Numbered from the stretch's first letter, positions 45,737 through 54,924 are shown. The stretch is 64,000 bases of DNA from Planktothrix sp. FACHB-1365 (GCF_014697575.1 NZ_JACJSC010000006.1:170372-234371), one strand, 5' to 3'. A program made the numbers and translations. Notes: generated by a model from the letters alone, not told the origin.

Positions 45737-46189
45737 TTATAAAATTTTAAATTCTCTTAAAGCAGGTAAAAAGTTTTTATTCTCATGGCTAGGACGGCTC
45801 AACTTTAGTAAAGCAAATCGTTGTAATGGCGTTAAATTCTGCCAGTGTTTTAACGTGATCTCAACCCCCATTTCCTCTGCTTTTTGCTGCACAATATCCG
45901 GTAATTCAGTAGAATCTAACCAAAGGGGATGCTCATCAATCGGTAAATCCTTTAAGGGAATATTGGTATATTGTGCTGCTAATTGATACAATAAACTCCG
46001 ATAGGCTGCTATTTCTTCCGGTGTACTGATCGGTTTTTCTACTAATTGTTGACGAACATCATGGGGAAATTTATTCCAATGTTCTAACTTCAACTTAACC
46101 CCACAGCTATCCAGTTTATACCGCACAACCATCGGAATACAATTCAAAGCCTTAACAAAATCCTGTTCAAATTCAAACAAATTGTTCAT
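45737..46189 (-). CDS. narM: Nitrate reductase-associated protein
   Basis: 150 residues matching the Nitr_red_assoc family (NarM), needed for active assimilatory nitrate reductase in cyanobacteria. The opening FEFEQDFVKALNCIPMVVRY and KLDSCGVKLKLEHWNKFP are the conserved core, and the second half repeats the theme (MGVEITLKHWQNLTPLQRFA). The nitrate genes themselves are not in the window. Start: ATG just before an ATTACGA repeat, so the promoter lies in or beyond repeats. Confidence 0.75.
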   Translation of the reverse strand: MNNLFEFEQDFVKALNCIPMVVRYKLDSCGVKLKLEHWNKFPHDVRQQLVEKPISTPEEIAAYRSLLYQLAAQYTNIPLKDLPIDEHPLWLDSTELPDIVQQKAEEMGVEITLKHWQNLTPLQRFALLKLSRPSHENKNFLPALREFKIL

Positions 46190-46190
46190 A

Positions 46191-46235
46191 TTACGAATTA
46201 CGAATTACGAATTACGAATTACGAATTACGAATGG
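46191..46235. repeat. ATTACGA heptamer repeat
   Basis: About six tandem copies of the 7-base unit ATTACGA lie immediately upstream of narM, between its start codon and any promoter. Confidence 0.85.
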
Positions 46236-46274
46236 GCAATGAATAGGCAATAGGCAATAGGAAACAGAAATTTC

Positions 46275-46405
46275 TCCCCTCGCTTCCCCTGCTCCCCTTG
46301 TCCCCTTATCCCCTTATCCCCTTATCCCCTTATCCCCTTGTCCCCTTGTCCCCTGTCCCCTTATCCCCTTATCCCCTTGTCCCCTTGTCCCCTTGTCCCC
46401 TTGTC
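46275..46405. repeat. C-rich CCCCTTATCCCCTTGT repeat
   Basis: Sixteen or so CCCCTTAT or CCCCTTGT octamers in tandem on the plus strand, the complement of the G-rich tracts found elsewhere. It ends at the stop codon of the LOG gene. Confidence 0.85.
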
Positions 46406-46406
46406 C

Positions 46407-47474
46407 CTACTTCTGCTCTGGATGCGCCGCTTCTGGGGAAGTCGCTCCCATCTTATTAATCCTATAAATCATTTGATATAATCGTCCAACACGACGTTGA
46501 TTAAAATGGAACATTAGACGCGGTAAACCTTCGGTTTCGCCCCCTATTTCTTCAGGGAAAGCTTTCGTTTTCTCAATTCTTCCTTTCGATAACATATCGT
46601 GAAACTCGGTATTAAGTTGTTCCACTTGCTCATTTGATAATTCCGATTTTAAGCACATCACAAACTTATCTTTAACGTGGCGACTTGAATGATAAACTCG
46701 ATAGAAATTAGCGATCGCTTCACAAGCCATAGACAAATCATCCGTAATCGTATAAAAACTGGGATCATCCGGTGAAATCAATCCCCGATTGAGCATTTGT
46801 TTTTCAATAAATTGATGTAAATCGTACCAATAATCCCCCCCCGGACGATCCACTAAAATCAACGGAGCAGGGCCAAATTTTCCCGTTTGAATTAAGGTTA
46901 AACATTCAAAGGTTTCATCTAACGTCCCGAACCCCCCTGGAAACATGGCTAAAGCATCACTTTCACGCAAAAAAAACAGCTTGCGCGTGAAAAAATACTT
47001 AAACATAATTGCTTTTTTATTCCCTTCAATATACGGATTTGAAGATTGTTCAAAGGGAAGTTGAATATTTAATCCAAATGATAAATCCAGACCCGCCCCC
47101 TCATTTCCCGCCTGCATAATTCCCCCTCCACCCCCAGTTAAGACCATAAATCCTTGCTGGGTGACAAATCGGGCAAAATCTGCCGCCATACGATACTCTT
47201 GAGTATTAGCCGGAATCCGAGCCGAACCAAAAATACAAATTTTGCGAACATGGCGATAGGGATAAAAAACTTGAAACCCTCGTTCTAAGTCCAGCAAAGA
47301 GGCGGAAATAATTTTCCAATCCAGAGTTTCAAATTCTTCCCCAGCCATGTGAACTAGGCTCGAAAGTGCTCGTGAAATCCACTTCTTATGCTTTAAATTC
47401 GGCAGTTGATCAACTAACTGAATAATATCTGCTTGTAGAGAATCTACCGCTTGGCTAATGTCAGAGGAGTTCAT
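46407..47474 (-). CDS. LOG-family Rossmann protein (TIGR00730-like)
   Basis: 355 residues. The LOG signatures are present: FGSARIPANTQEY, GGGGGIMQAGNEGA near residue 120, and FPGGFGTLDETFE near 185 (PGGxGTxxE). Short LOG proteins release cytokinin-type bases from nucleotide monophosphates by phosphoribohydrolase activity; this long form adds an N-terminal helical part of about 75 residues and a C-terminal extension. Its substrate is unproven. The repeat at 46275-46405 ends two bases from its stop. Confidence 0.82.
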   Translation of the reverse strand: MNSSDISQAVDSLQADIIQLVDQLPNLKHKKWISRALSSLVHMAGEEFETLDWKIISASLLDLERGFQVFYPYRHVRKICIFGSARIPANTQEYRMAADFARFVTQQGFMVLTGGGGGIMQAGNEGAGLDLSFGLNIQLPFEQSSNPYIEGNKKAIMFKYFFTRKLFFLRESDALAMFPGGFGTLDETFECLTLIQTGKFGPAPLILVDRPGGDYWYDLHQFIEKQMLNRGLISPDDPSFYTITDDLSMACEAIANFYRVYHSSRHVKDKFVMCLKSELSNEQVEQLNTEFHDMLSKGRIEKTKAFPEEIGGETEGLPRLMFHFNQRRVGRLYQMIYRINKMGATSPEAAHPEQK

Positions 47475-47681
47475 AAGATTTTATCGCGTACAACAAAGCA
47501 CCTCAGACCCAAGGTTCCAAGGCGCAACACCCGTGAATAATGAGCTTGAGGTTCGAATATCATTTTGGAGGACTCAAGAACTCCGTCTAGCAACTGACTC
47601 AAATGGATTGTTTTTGAAGTCAGTTGTTTAGATGAGTTGTCAACCCCTGCAACAATGATTAAACAGTGTTCCCTAACGACT

Positions 47682-48017
47682 TCAGGTATTTGGCTTCAGA
47701 TACTTTTCTAAAGTAGACGCTAATGTCGTTTTAGGAACAGCACCCACAACCATATCCACTCTTTGACCTCCTTTGAAAATCATCAGAGTCGGAATACTGC
47801 GAATACCATACTGACTAGCAGTAGTAGCATTTTCATCTGTATTGAGCTTGACTACTTTTACTTGTCCGGCATATTGCTCTGCAATTTCCTCGACAACAGG
47901 TGCAACCATGCGACAAGGCCCGCACCAAGGCGCCCAAAAATCCACTAACACTGGGATTTCGCTGTCAAGCACATCTTCCTTAAAACTAGCATCAGTAACT
48001 GTTAAGGCGTTGGACAT
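47682..48017 (-). CDS. trxA: Thioredoxin
   Basis: 111 residues. The active site WCGPCRM has Cys32 and Cys35, preceded by VLVDFWAP and followed by [13 protein letters not shown] with the cis-proline. This is the m-type thioredoxin of cyanobacteria, an electron donor for reductase and Calvin-cycle targets. The sRNA Yfr1 and guaB3 lie upstream on the same strand, an order seen in many cyanobacteria. Confidence 0.96.
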   Translation of the reverse strand: MSNALTVTDASFKEDVLDSEIPVLVDFWAPWCGPCRMVAPVVEEIAEQYAGQVKVVKLNTDENATTASQYGIRSIPTLMIFKGGQRVDMVVGAVPKTTLASTLEKYLKPNT

Positions 48018-48684
48018 CCCTAGAAATCCTTATATATAAGACCCTATCAAATTTGACAGTCTCATCGTAGACACAAGAGTATCTAACGAGAGCTTCTTGC
48101 TTAACCGATTGAATAGGCAAAGCGTTAATTTTAGATTTAACAGCCTTCCTACCCTCTTGTCTACAAGAAATTAGATTATCCGTCCACTGACTGTCGAACA
48201 GTAGACGAAGCCAGAGAGGAGATTAATGCTCTCCAGTTTTTGCTTTGTTTTTGTCTATCCTACTCGGATGTTGAGCAAGCTGTTAACTCGGCAATAACTC
48301 CTTATTATATTTCAATACGGGCTTGAATTAACCATTAGGAGAACTTAGCTCAAATGCAATGATTTGAGTTAGATCATCTATCCCTAGAGGGATAACGTTA
48401 CAGGGGAACAGGGGAAACCCTGGCTCTATTAGAGCTTAAATCTCTTCAAAATTAAATCCAACCTTATTATGGGGACAAGGCTTAATTCATTTCGCCTAGA
48501 TTTAAGTGGATTTTTCAAGGCAGACCCTTAAACCAATCTTACCGCAAAAGGATATTCAGTTGAACAATTACTCACCTGATACCCCGTTATCAAAATTTTT
48601 GTCTAACGACTTGCACAAATGAGCAGTTATCCTTATCCTAGGAGCAAGCGAATCTAAGCGGGTCGGTTCTAATTTCTAAAATTA
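48018..48684. other. Spacer between trxA and Yfr1
   Basis: About 670 bases with no accepted gene. It holds the trxA promoter region and, at its right edge, the 3' end of Yfr1. I saw no further RNA or repeat I could support. Confidence 0.4.
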
Positions 48685-48754
48685 AGAAACCGCCCGAACA
48701 AAAGTTCAGGCGGAGTGTGGTGTGAGGAGTGAACGGAAACATACGTCTCCGCTT
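48685..48754 (-). ncRNA. yfr1: Small regulatory RNA Yfr1
   Basis: Read on the minus strand: a 5' stem GGAGAC/GTTTCC with a four-base loop, then the invariant single-stranded ACTCCTCACACC, then a strong terminator hairpin (CGCCTGAAC/GTTCGGGCGG) followed by TTTC. This three-part layout is that of Yfr1, the cyanobacterial sRNA that pairs with outer-membrane protein mRNAs through its UCCUCACAC core. The position between guaB and trxA is the conserved one. The exact 5' end is estimated. Confidence 0.93.
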
Positions 48755-48858
48755 CTTCTATTGTGCCATTTTATTTCCCAGAATTCCAGGTTGAGTTGTA
48801 AAAATTACGACTGTTTAACAAGTTTCGTCAAGAATCCTTGAACCCTTTCTCCGTAAAT

Positions 48859-50022
48859 TTACTTACCCATTCCTAACTGTTGAGCTTTTTGGTAGACTTT
48901 CCCTTCGGTTAACAGCGAAGGAGCAATCACAACTTCCACCTGCTGCATTTCTGGAATCGTTTGCGCTCCAAGGGTTCCCATACTGGTTTTTAACGCTCCC
49001 AATAAATTATGAGTCCCGTCATCCAATTGAGCAGGGCCACGCAGGATTTGTTCTAAGGTTCCCGTTGTCCCCACCCGAATCCGAGTTCCACGCGGTAACA
49101 CCGGGCTAGGGGTTGCCATTCCCCAATGATAACCCCGTCCCGGAGCTTCTTTGGCACGAGCAAAGGGAGAACCAATCATCACCCCATCAGCCCCACAAGC
49201 GATACATTTACAGATATCTCCTCCGGTAATTAATCCGCCATCGGCAATAATGGGGACATAACGCCCGGTTTCTTGATAGAAATCATTCCGCGCTGCGGCA
49301 CAGTCGGCTACGGCCGTTGCTTGGGGAACCCCCACCCCTAAAACCCCTCGTGAGGTACAGGCCGCACCGGGGCCAATCCCAACTAAAATTCCCGCAGCCC
49401 CCGCTTTGAGCAAATCCAGGGTGATATCATAAGTGACACAGTTGCCCAAAATCACCGGAATGGGCATTTCTTGGCAAAATTGAGCTAAATCCAGAGGAAT
49501 AACGGACTCCGGTGAAAGGAATGTTGTTGACACCACCGTTGCTTGTACAAAAAATAAATCAGCCCCAGCTTCAGCCACAACCGCACCATATTTACTCGCT
49601 CCCGCAGGTGTAGCACTTACCGCCGCAATACCGCCACCGCTTTTGATGTCCTGAATTCGTTGGGTTATTAATTCGGGTTTGATGGGTTCTGCATACAATT
49701 CTTGCATCAGGGTGACAAACTCATCCTTCCCAACTGAAGCGATCCGATCCAAAATCGGTTCTGGGTCTTGATAACGGGTTTGAATCCCTTCTAGGTTCAA
49801 TACTCCCAATGCCCCCAATTTAGATAATTCTACCGCCATGCGAACATCAACTACCCCATCCATAGCACTCGCAATAATGGGGATTTCTCGTTGAATGCCA
49901 CCAATTGTCCACGTTGTATCTGCCAAACTAGGATCAAGGGTGCGTTGTCCAGGGACTAACGCAATTTCGTCAATGCCATAAGCTCTGCGGGCAGCCTTGC
50001 CCCGACCAATTACAATATCCAC
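48859..50022 (-). CDS. guaB3: GuaB3-type IMP dehydrogenase-related protein
   Basis: The GTG at 50022 begins VDIVIGRGKAARRAYGIDEI, the standard GuaB3 start; the frame runs 29 codons further upstream through a weakly conserved hydrophobic lead that I exclude. The IMPDH loop GIGPGAACTSRGVLGVG, with the catalytic Cys, and IIADGGLITGGDICK and GADGVMIGSPFA are present. No CBS module is inserted, which fits GuaB3. The 388-residue enzyme should oxidise IMP to XMP or act as a paralogue. Yfr1 lies 105 bases downstream. Confidence 0.88.
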   Translation of the reverse strand: MDIVIGRGKAARRAYGIDEIALVPGQRTLDPSLADTTWTIGGIQREIPIIASAMDGVVDVRMAVELSKLGALGVLNLEGIQTRYQDPEPILDRIASVGKDEFVTLMQELYAEPIKPELITQRIQDIKSGGGIAAVSATPAGASKYGAVVAEAGADLFFVQATVVSTTFLSPESVIPLDLAQFCQEMPIPVILGNCVTYDITLDLLKAGAAGILVGIGPGAACTSRGVLGVGVPQATAVADCAAARNDFYQETGRYVPIIADGGLITGGDICKCIACGADGVMIGSPFARAKEAPGRGYHWGMATPSPVLPRGTRIRVGTTGTLEQILRGPAQLDDGTHNLLGALKTSMGTLGAQTIPEMQQVEVVIAPSLLTEGKVYQKAQQLGMGK

Positions 50023-50219
50023 TCTTGTATTTGTTCCCAAGACTCTATTTTTATTTAGACTATCATAACGGAGCCAAAGGACTCCCGCTAACCCTATGAG
50101 TGTAGGCAACCAACCCTAGTTATTCAAGATACTGGTGAAAATTGAGGACTGATTCTGAGACGGGTGTTAAAATCTCAAATAAATGCTAATCAGCTAAAAA
50201 CTCTTTTGGAGGACTGAGC

Positions 50220-51407
50220 GTGACACAACCATCTATGAGTGGAGGCGAATTAGCCACAATCAAAGAACGGCTTGAACTAGATAAAATTACCGAGCATGAA
50301 AGCGATGTCATCGAAACAGATGAAGATACTGCTGAAGAGGATAGTGGTGATAGTGGTGGATTATATCCTTACGATCCAACTCAAGCAGATATTGATATTA
50401 GAGAAGATCCTCAAACTGTTTTTGAGTTATTGAGGAAATATGATAATGGCAAGCTGATTACCGATCCAGATTTTCAACGTAATGTAGTATGGGAATTAGA
50501 AAATAAAAGTAAATTTATTGAATCTGTTATCCTAAATTTCCCACTTCCTCCCTGGTACTTAAATCAAACGAAAGAGGGAAAACTGATTATTGTAGATGGT
50601 TTACAGAGGACTACAGCTTTACATGAATTTGTTAAAGACAAATTTAGATTAAGTGGTTTACAAGCTTTGACTAAGTTGAATGGCTACAACTTTTCAGAAC
50701 TTAAAGAACTCCCCGGTGACTATCAAACCAGGATTGAAGATAAAAAACTTTACATATATTTTATTAAACCTTCTGTTCCTGTTAAAGTTGTCTATGATAT
50801 TTTCAATAGAATTAATACAGGAGGAACTAGGCTTCAACGTCAAGAAGTTAGAAACTGTATCTTTTCAGGAAAATCAACGAAGCTGCTAAAACAGTTATCA
50901 GAAAAAAAATATTTTAGAAAGGCTATAGATAATGGCGTTTCAGCTAAAAGGATGAAAGATAGAGAAGTTATTTTGCGTTACTTAGCTTTTAAAATTTTTG
51001 ATTATGAAAAAGATTATCAAGGTGATCTAAGTGATTTTGTAGAGCGTGCCATGAAAGAGATTAATTTGATGGATTATAAAAAAATAGAGTTATTAGAAAA
51101 TGATTTTGAGCGAGTCATGAATTTAACTTTTGATTTTTTTGGGACTAAAAATTTTCGTTTACCCTCTGGTAAAAATAGGGGAAGAATAAATATTGCAATG
51201 TTTGAGTCTGTGTGCTATTGTTTTTCTATTAGTAGTGATGTTTTTTTAAAAAACAACAAAAATTCTATTCAAAATAATTTTACTAAATTGCTTGAAAATC
51301 AAGAATATTTAGATTCTATACGAGATTCTACTAGCAGCAAATCTAAAGTCATCACTCGCTTTAAACTGGCACAAAAAATTTTAGGAGACGTAGAAAATGC
51401 TAACTAA
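50220..51407 (+). CDS. DUF262 domain protein of a defence-like operon
   Basis: 395 residues. GGAGG at 50208-50212 is seven bases from the GTG start. The N-terminal 55 residues are acidic and disordered. LITDPDFQRNVVWE and VDGLQRTTAL (residues about 80-140) are the ParB-like DUF262 motifs, which bind and hydrolyse nucleotides in DndB- and GmrSD-type proteins. FNRINTGGTRLQRQEVR follows. The DUF1524 HNH nuclease part of GmrSD is absent. It overlaps the ATPase gene by 11 bases. A role in antiphage defence is inferred from relatives. Confidence 0.8.
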   Translation: MTQPSMSGGELATIKERLELDKITEHESDVIETDEDTAEEDSGDSGGLYPYDPTQADIDIREDPQTVFELLRKYDNGKLITDPDFQRNVVWELENKSKFIESVILNFPLPPWYLNQTKEGKLIIVDGLQRTTALHEFVKDKFRLSGLQALTKLNGYNFSELKELPGDYQTRIEDKKLYIYFIKPSVPVKVVYDIFNRINTGGTRLQRQEVRNCIFSGKSTKLLKQLSEKKYFRKAIDNGVSAKRMKDREVILRYLAFKIFDYEKDYQGDLSDFVERAMKEINLMDYKKIELLENDFERVMNLTFDFFGTKNFRLPSGKNRGRINIAMFESVCYCFSISSDVFLKNNKNSIQNNFTKLLENQEYLDSIRDSTSSKSKVITRFKLAQKILGDVENAN

Positions 51408-52650
51408 AATAGAGTTGAAAAACTTTAAGTGCTTTAAAGATAAAATACAGTTTCCTTTAAGACAGATAAACCTGCTAACAGGCAAAAATGGGCTTGGTAA
51501 GTCTACTCTTTTACAAGCTTTACTTTTAATGCGACAATCTATTGAGTATAGTGAATTTATAACCCAAATTCTATTGAATGGAAGTTGTGTAAAACTGGGA
51601 AATTTTGTTGATGTTAGAAATAGCAATATCTCAAGAGATGAATCCATTGTACTTAAATTTTTTATTCAAGGAAATATTAATAACACAGTTTTTGATAAAT
51701 ATATTGAATATTATTTAAAAGAAAATTTAGATGATGATATGGTAGCAGAAATCAGCAAAATCAATTTCTGTAATCAATTTAATTTAGACAATAATATTCC
51801 GATAAAAAGAGAGTATTTAAAGAGTGAAAACAATAATTATTTTAATATAAATGAATACTCCAATAACGAATATCAAAATTTAGACAACTATTCGTTAACT
51901 AATTTAATACCTAATGATTCCGACCCTACCTTAGTAGATGAATTTTTCAATTTTAGTCATATCCACTACATTTCAGCTGATCGTATTGGCCCACAAGAAT
52001 TTTATTTTAAGTCTACTTTGAATAAGTTTCCTAATGTGGGAGCAAAAGGCGAATTTACCGTAAATTTGCTTGATAAAAAAAGAAATGATTTAGTTAATGA
52101 AAAGCTGTGTCTGGGAAATGATGCAAAGACATTATCTAATCAAACAGAAGAATGGCTAAGTTATGTTTTTGACGGAGCTAAAGTAGAAATATCTAAATCA
52201 ATAAGTAATATTTTAGAACTTTTATTGAATACCGATGACTCAAAAGACCGTTATAAACCAGCTAATGTTGGTTTTGGATACCATTGCGTTTTACCAATTA
52301 TTGTTTCAGGATTAATTGCTAGGGAAGGTGAAATATTAATTGTAGAAAATCCAGAAGCGCATTTACATCCTAAAGCACAATCGCAACTAACTCACTTTCT
52401 AGCTAAGGTTAGCAGTTGTGGCGTACAAGTTTTTATTGAATCACATAGCGATCATGTTTTGAATGCTTTGCGAATAGCTGTACTTGATCAAATTCTTGAC
52501 ACTGAAGATTTAAACATATTATGCTTACAGTTAAATTCAGAACAACCAGTTGTACAAATTCCTGTTCAATCTAATGGAGGAATTGAAGAATGGCCTCCAG
52601 GGTTTTTCGACCAAATGGATCAAGATTTTGAACGTCTTTTTGGAATCTAA
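51397..52650 (+). CDS. AAA/ABC-type ATPase with DUF3696
   Basis: 417 residues. Walker A GKNGLGKST at 29-37; ABC-like signature region and Walker B ILIVENPEAHLHPKAQ near residue 310; a switch histidine in FIESHSDHVLNALR. The C-terminal 50 residues (VQSNGGIEEWPPGFFDQMDQ) are the DUF3696 end. The layout is that of the AAA15/OLD-like ATPases used by Gabija, PARIS and other phage sensors. It overlaps the DUF262 gene by 11 bases and is one base from the third gene. Confidence 0.85.
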   Translation: MLTKIELKNFKCFKDKIQFPLRQINLLTGKNGLGKSTLLQALLLMRQSIEYSEFITQILLNGSCVKLGNFVDVRNSNISRDESIVLKFFIQGNINNTVFDKYIEYYLKENLDDDMVAEISKINFCNQFNLDNNIPIKREYLKSENNNYFNINEYSNNEYQNLDNYSLTNLIPNDSDPTLVDEFFNFSHIHYISADRIGPQEFYFKSTLNKFPNVGAKGEFTVNLLDKKRNDLVNEKLCLGNDAKTLSNQTEEWLSYVFDGAKVEISKSISNILELLLNTDDSKDRYKPANVGFGYHCVLPIIVSGLIAREGEILIVENPEAHLHPKAQSQLTHFLAKVSSCGVQVFIESHSDHVLNALRIAVLDQILDTEDLNILCLQLNSEQPVVQIPVQSNGGIEEWPPGFFDQMDQDFERLFGI

Positions 52651-52651
52651 A

Positions 52652-53512
52652 ATGGAAATTTTTATTAATGAAGTCTCCCTTGAGGGACAGTATATTAATG
52701 ATATCGAGTTCAAGGATGCAATAATAAAATTTAAAGCTATTTTCGATCTGCTTAAAAAAGTCAAAGACAAACAAATATATAAGGCGGATAGTAAATTATA
52801 TGTCAACTATGAAGCGATAAAAGGCTCTAATTTTTCTGCAAGCTTAAATAATATTAAAGATAAGTCGCTTAAACGAGATTTTATAAACATTGTTTTTAAC
52901 AAATTGAATGCTAAAGAGTGGCGTGAAGAACAAGTACATTCTCGAACAGACTCGTTTGATTGTTTGATGGGTAATGAAAATAAAGAGTACAAAATTGTAA
53001 ATGATACATCATTAGCAGAAGTCGCTGAGAGGAAATTGCAGAATAGTAACTCAACCTATTTATTGATTAATTTTACACAGTCTAGTTTTAAAGTTGTCCA
53101 TCCACATATTACTAAGTGTTGCTTAATTACGATCATTAAAAATAATGATGAAGTAAATTGTATAAAATTAGATGGTGTTGATGAAAAAGAAGCCCTTGAC
53201 TCTTGGCTAGAACATATATTGAATTTAAGTCGCTTAGAATATGATGAATCTTCTAAAGACCCTCCCACAGATGAACAGACTATACTAAGAGAAGAAAAAA
53301 GATTTGAAAAAACTTCAAGCTATTATCAAGGTAGAGCTATGTACCGCGAAATAGATACAGGTAGGTATTGGTATGTAGATAATTTACATTGTGGTAAAGC
53401 TGCTCACTTAGAAGTTTTTAATAAAGCTGGACATCATCTTGGAGAAGCCGATCTAAAAGGCAAGATTGATAAGTCAAAAAAAGATAAAGATAAAACTATA
53501 AACTCTATGTAG
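52652..53512 (+). CDS. Third operon gene with colicin E3-like C-terminal domain
   Basis: The ATG at 52652 is one base past the ATPase stop, so translation is coupled; an upstream in-frame ATG inside the ATPase gene is rejected. 286 residues. Residues 1-200 are unassigned alpha/beta. Residues about 222-286 resemble the colicin E3-type ribonuclease: YWYVDNLH, then LEVF and AGHHLGEADLKG align with the E3 pattern of Asp, His (+3), Glu and HLGSFD. Here Asp243, His246 and Glu254 occupy these places, with a four-residue insertion, and the final arginine is replaced by lysines. It may be a toxin effector released by the ATPase; this is inference. Confidence 0.5.
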   Translation: MEIFINEVSLEGQYINDIEFKDAIIKFKAIFDLLKKVKDKQIYKADSKLYVNYEAIKGSNFSASLNNIKDKSLKRDFINIVFNKLNAKEWREEQVHSRTDSFDCLMGNENKEYKIVNDTSLAEVAERKLQNSNSTYLLINFTQSSFKVVHPHITKCCLITIIKNNDEVNCIKLDGVDEKEALDSWLEHILNLSRLEYDESSKDPPTDEQTILREEKRFEKTSSYYQGRAMYREIDTGRYWYVDNLHCGKAAHLEVFNKAGHHLGEADLKGKIDKSKKDKDKTINSM

Positions 53513-53560
53513 GAGAAAGAGTTGCTAACGACATGGCCTTATTGCTTTCCGGTAAAATAA

Positions 53561-53995
53561 TTAGAAGCGATCGCCCTTTTTGGGGTTCGTCCTTTTGGCA
53601 AATTTTATCGGTATAGGTTTTGGCTCATCTCGCTTACTCATTTTTCGTTCAACTTTTATGATCCATTTTATGAACAGAACACCGTAAGTTATAGCTAAAA
53701 GCCATCCCAAACAGGTATTTCCTAGTTTTAATATACTGTAATCAAAAATTAATTGTTGGTGATCTATGTTTAGTTTGTTTAAATCTTGAACTACTTCTTT
53801 ATTTGCTACCAGTATTTTATTATACTCTTCAATCAACTTTAGTGAATCTACGCTTACAAATGGATTATTTTTCATCGCGTTTATAGTTGACTGATTGCAA
53901 TCTATGATCGCCTGATTGTGTTTTTCAACTAACTGATTGCACTGTATCTGCCGTTCTTTGAGTTTTTCAGATTCTTCTTCTGTTAAACACAACAT
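53561..53995 (-). CDS. Hypothetical coiled-coil protein with one membrane helix
   Basis: 144 residues from the ATG at 53995, which has AGAGGGA upstream; a longer frame to 54133 has no such signal. Residues 1-90 are coiled-coil (EEESEKLKERQIQCNQLVEK), residues about 95-115 a membrane helix (LGWLLAITYGVLFIKWII), and the tail is Lys-rich. No family known. It lies between the DUF262 operon and the peroxiredoxin gene, convergent with the former and divergent from the latter. Confidence 0.5.
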   Translation of the reverse strand: MLCLTEEESEKLKERQIQCNQLVEKHNQAIIDCNQSTINAMKNNPFVSVDSLKLIEEYNKILVANKEVVQDLNKLNIDHQQLIFDYSILKLGNTCLGWLLAITYGVLFIKWIIKVERKMSKRDEPKPIPIKFAKRTNPKKGDRF

Positions 53996-54162
53996 GGCTA
54001 CATCCCTCTGTCTTAATTTATAAAATTCATAAAAAAATACTACCCCTAAACTACGATTTTTTAGAGATTGAAACCCTTTTTTTATATAACTCCTTGAATC
54101 CGATGGGAAAAGTGGGGTATGATGAAAGAGCAAGCTTGAATTGAAATTACAGGATATTAACT

Positions 54163-54801
54163 ATGACACTTCGACTTGGGGATACCGTACCTAACTTTAC
54201 TCAAGCATCCTCCGAAGGTGACATCAGCTTTTATGATTGGGCTGGGGATAGCTGGGTGGTGTTATTCTCTCATCCGGCGGACTATACTCCCGTTTGCACA
54301 ACGGAATTGGGAACCGTTGCTAAATTAAAACCCGAATTTGACAAACGCAACGTTAAAGTCATTGCTCTGAGTGTGGATGATGCGGAGTCCCATAAAGGTT
54401 GGATTCAAGATATTAACGAAACTCAAAATACTGTTGTTAATTATCCGGTTTTAGCAGACCTAGACCGCAAAGTGTCCGAATTGTACGACATGATTCATCC
54501 CAATGCGAATGCGGCGGTTACGGTGCGGACTGTTTTTATTATTGACCCTAACAAAAAACTGCGTCTGAGCTTAACCTATCCACCAAGCACCGGACGCAAC
54601 TTTGATGAAATTTTGCGGGTAATTGATTCTCTGCAACTGACTGACCACTACAGCGTCGCTACTCCGGCCGACTGGAAAGATGGAGAAGACTGTGTGATTG
54701 TTCCTTCCCTCAAAGACCCAGAAGTCTTGAAAGAGAAGTTCCCCAAAGGGTATCAAGAAGTCAAACCTTATTTACGTCTGACTCCTCAACCGAATAAATA
54801 A
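54163..54801 (+). CDS. 1-Cys peroxiredoxin (Prx6 type)
   Basis: 212 residues. The peroxidatic cysteine lies in SHPADYTPVCTTELG at about residue 45. The C-terminal half is that of Prx6/1-Cys peroxiredoxins (PANADAAVTVRTVFIIDP-like block and DGEDCVIVPSL, with a second non-conserved Cys). It reduces hydroperoxides in the cytoplasm. Start: ATG with AGGA 11 bases upstream. Confidence 0.92.
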   Translation: MTLRLGDTVPNFTQASSEGDISFYDWAGDSWVVLFSHPADYTPVCTTELGTVAKLKPEFDKRNVKVIALSVDDAESHKGWIQDINETQNTVVNYPVLADLDRKVSELYDMIHPNANAAVTVRTVFIIDPNKKLRLSLTYPPSTGRNFDEILRVIDSLQLTDHYSVATPADWKDGEDCVIVPSLKDPEVLKEKFPKGYQEVKPYLRLTPQPNK

Positions 54802-54818
54802 ACGCATCAGCAGAACAT

Positions 54819-54870
54819 AACCCGGTTTCTGAAGGCAAGAATCAGAAATCGGGTTTTTGCGTAAGTCCTG
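54819..54870. repeat. Dispersed repeat, second copy
   Basis: AACCCGGTTTCT and AGAAATCGGGTTTTTGCGTAAGTC with a short spacer, matching the copy at 25505-25580. It lies between the peroxiredoxin and cysteine synthase genes and can fold as a hairpin. Confidence 0.6.
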
Positions 54871-54924
54871 TTAATCTCTAAAATGAAAGAAACCCACTGC
54901 AAAATTTTAACTAGGACATCGTTC

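Noticed and set aside
50220..51407. Full GmrSD type IV restriction enzyme
   Set aside because: The DUF1524 nuclease half with the HNH motif is missing; only the DUF262 half is present.
52550..52651. Extended N-terminus of the third defence-like gene
   Set aside because: The upstream ATG lies inside the ATPase gene; the ATG one base after the ATPase stop is the better start.
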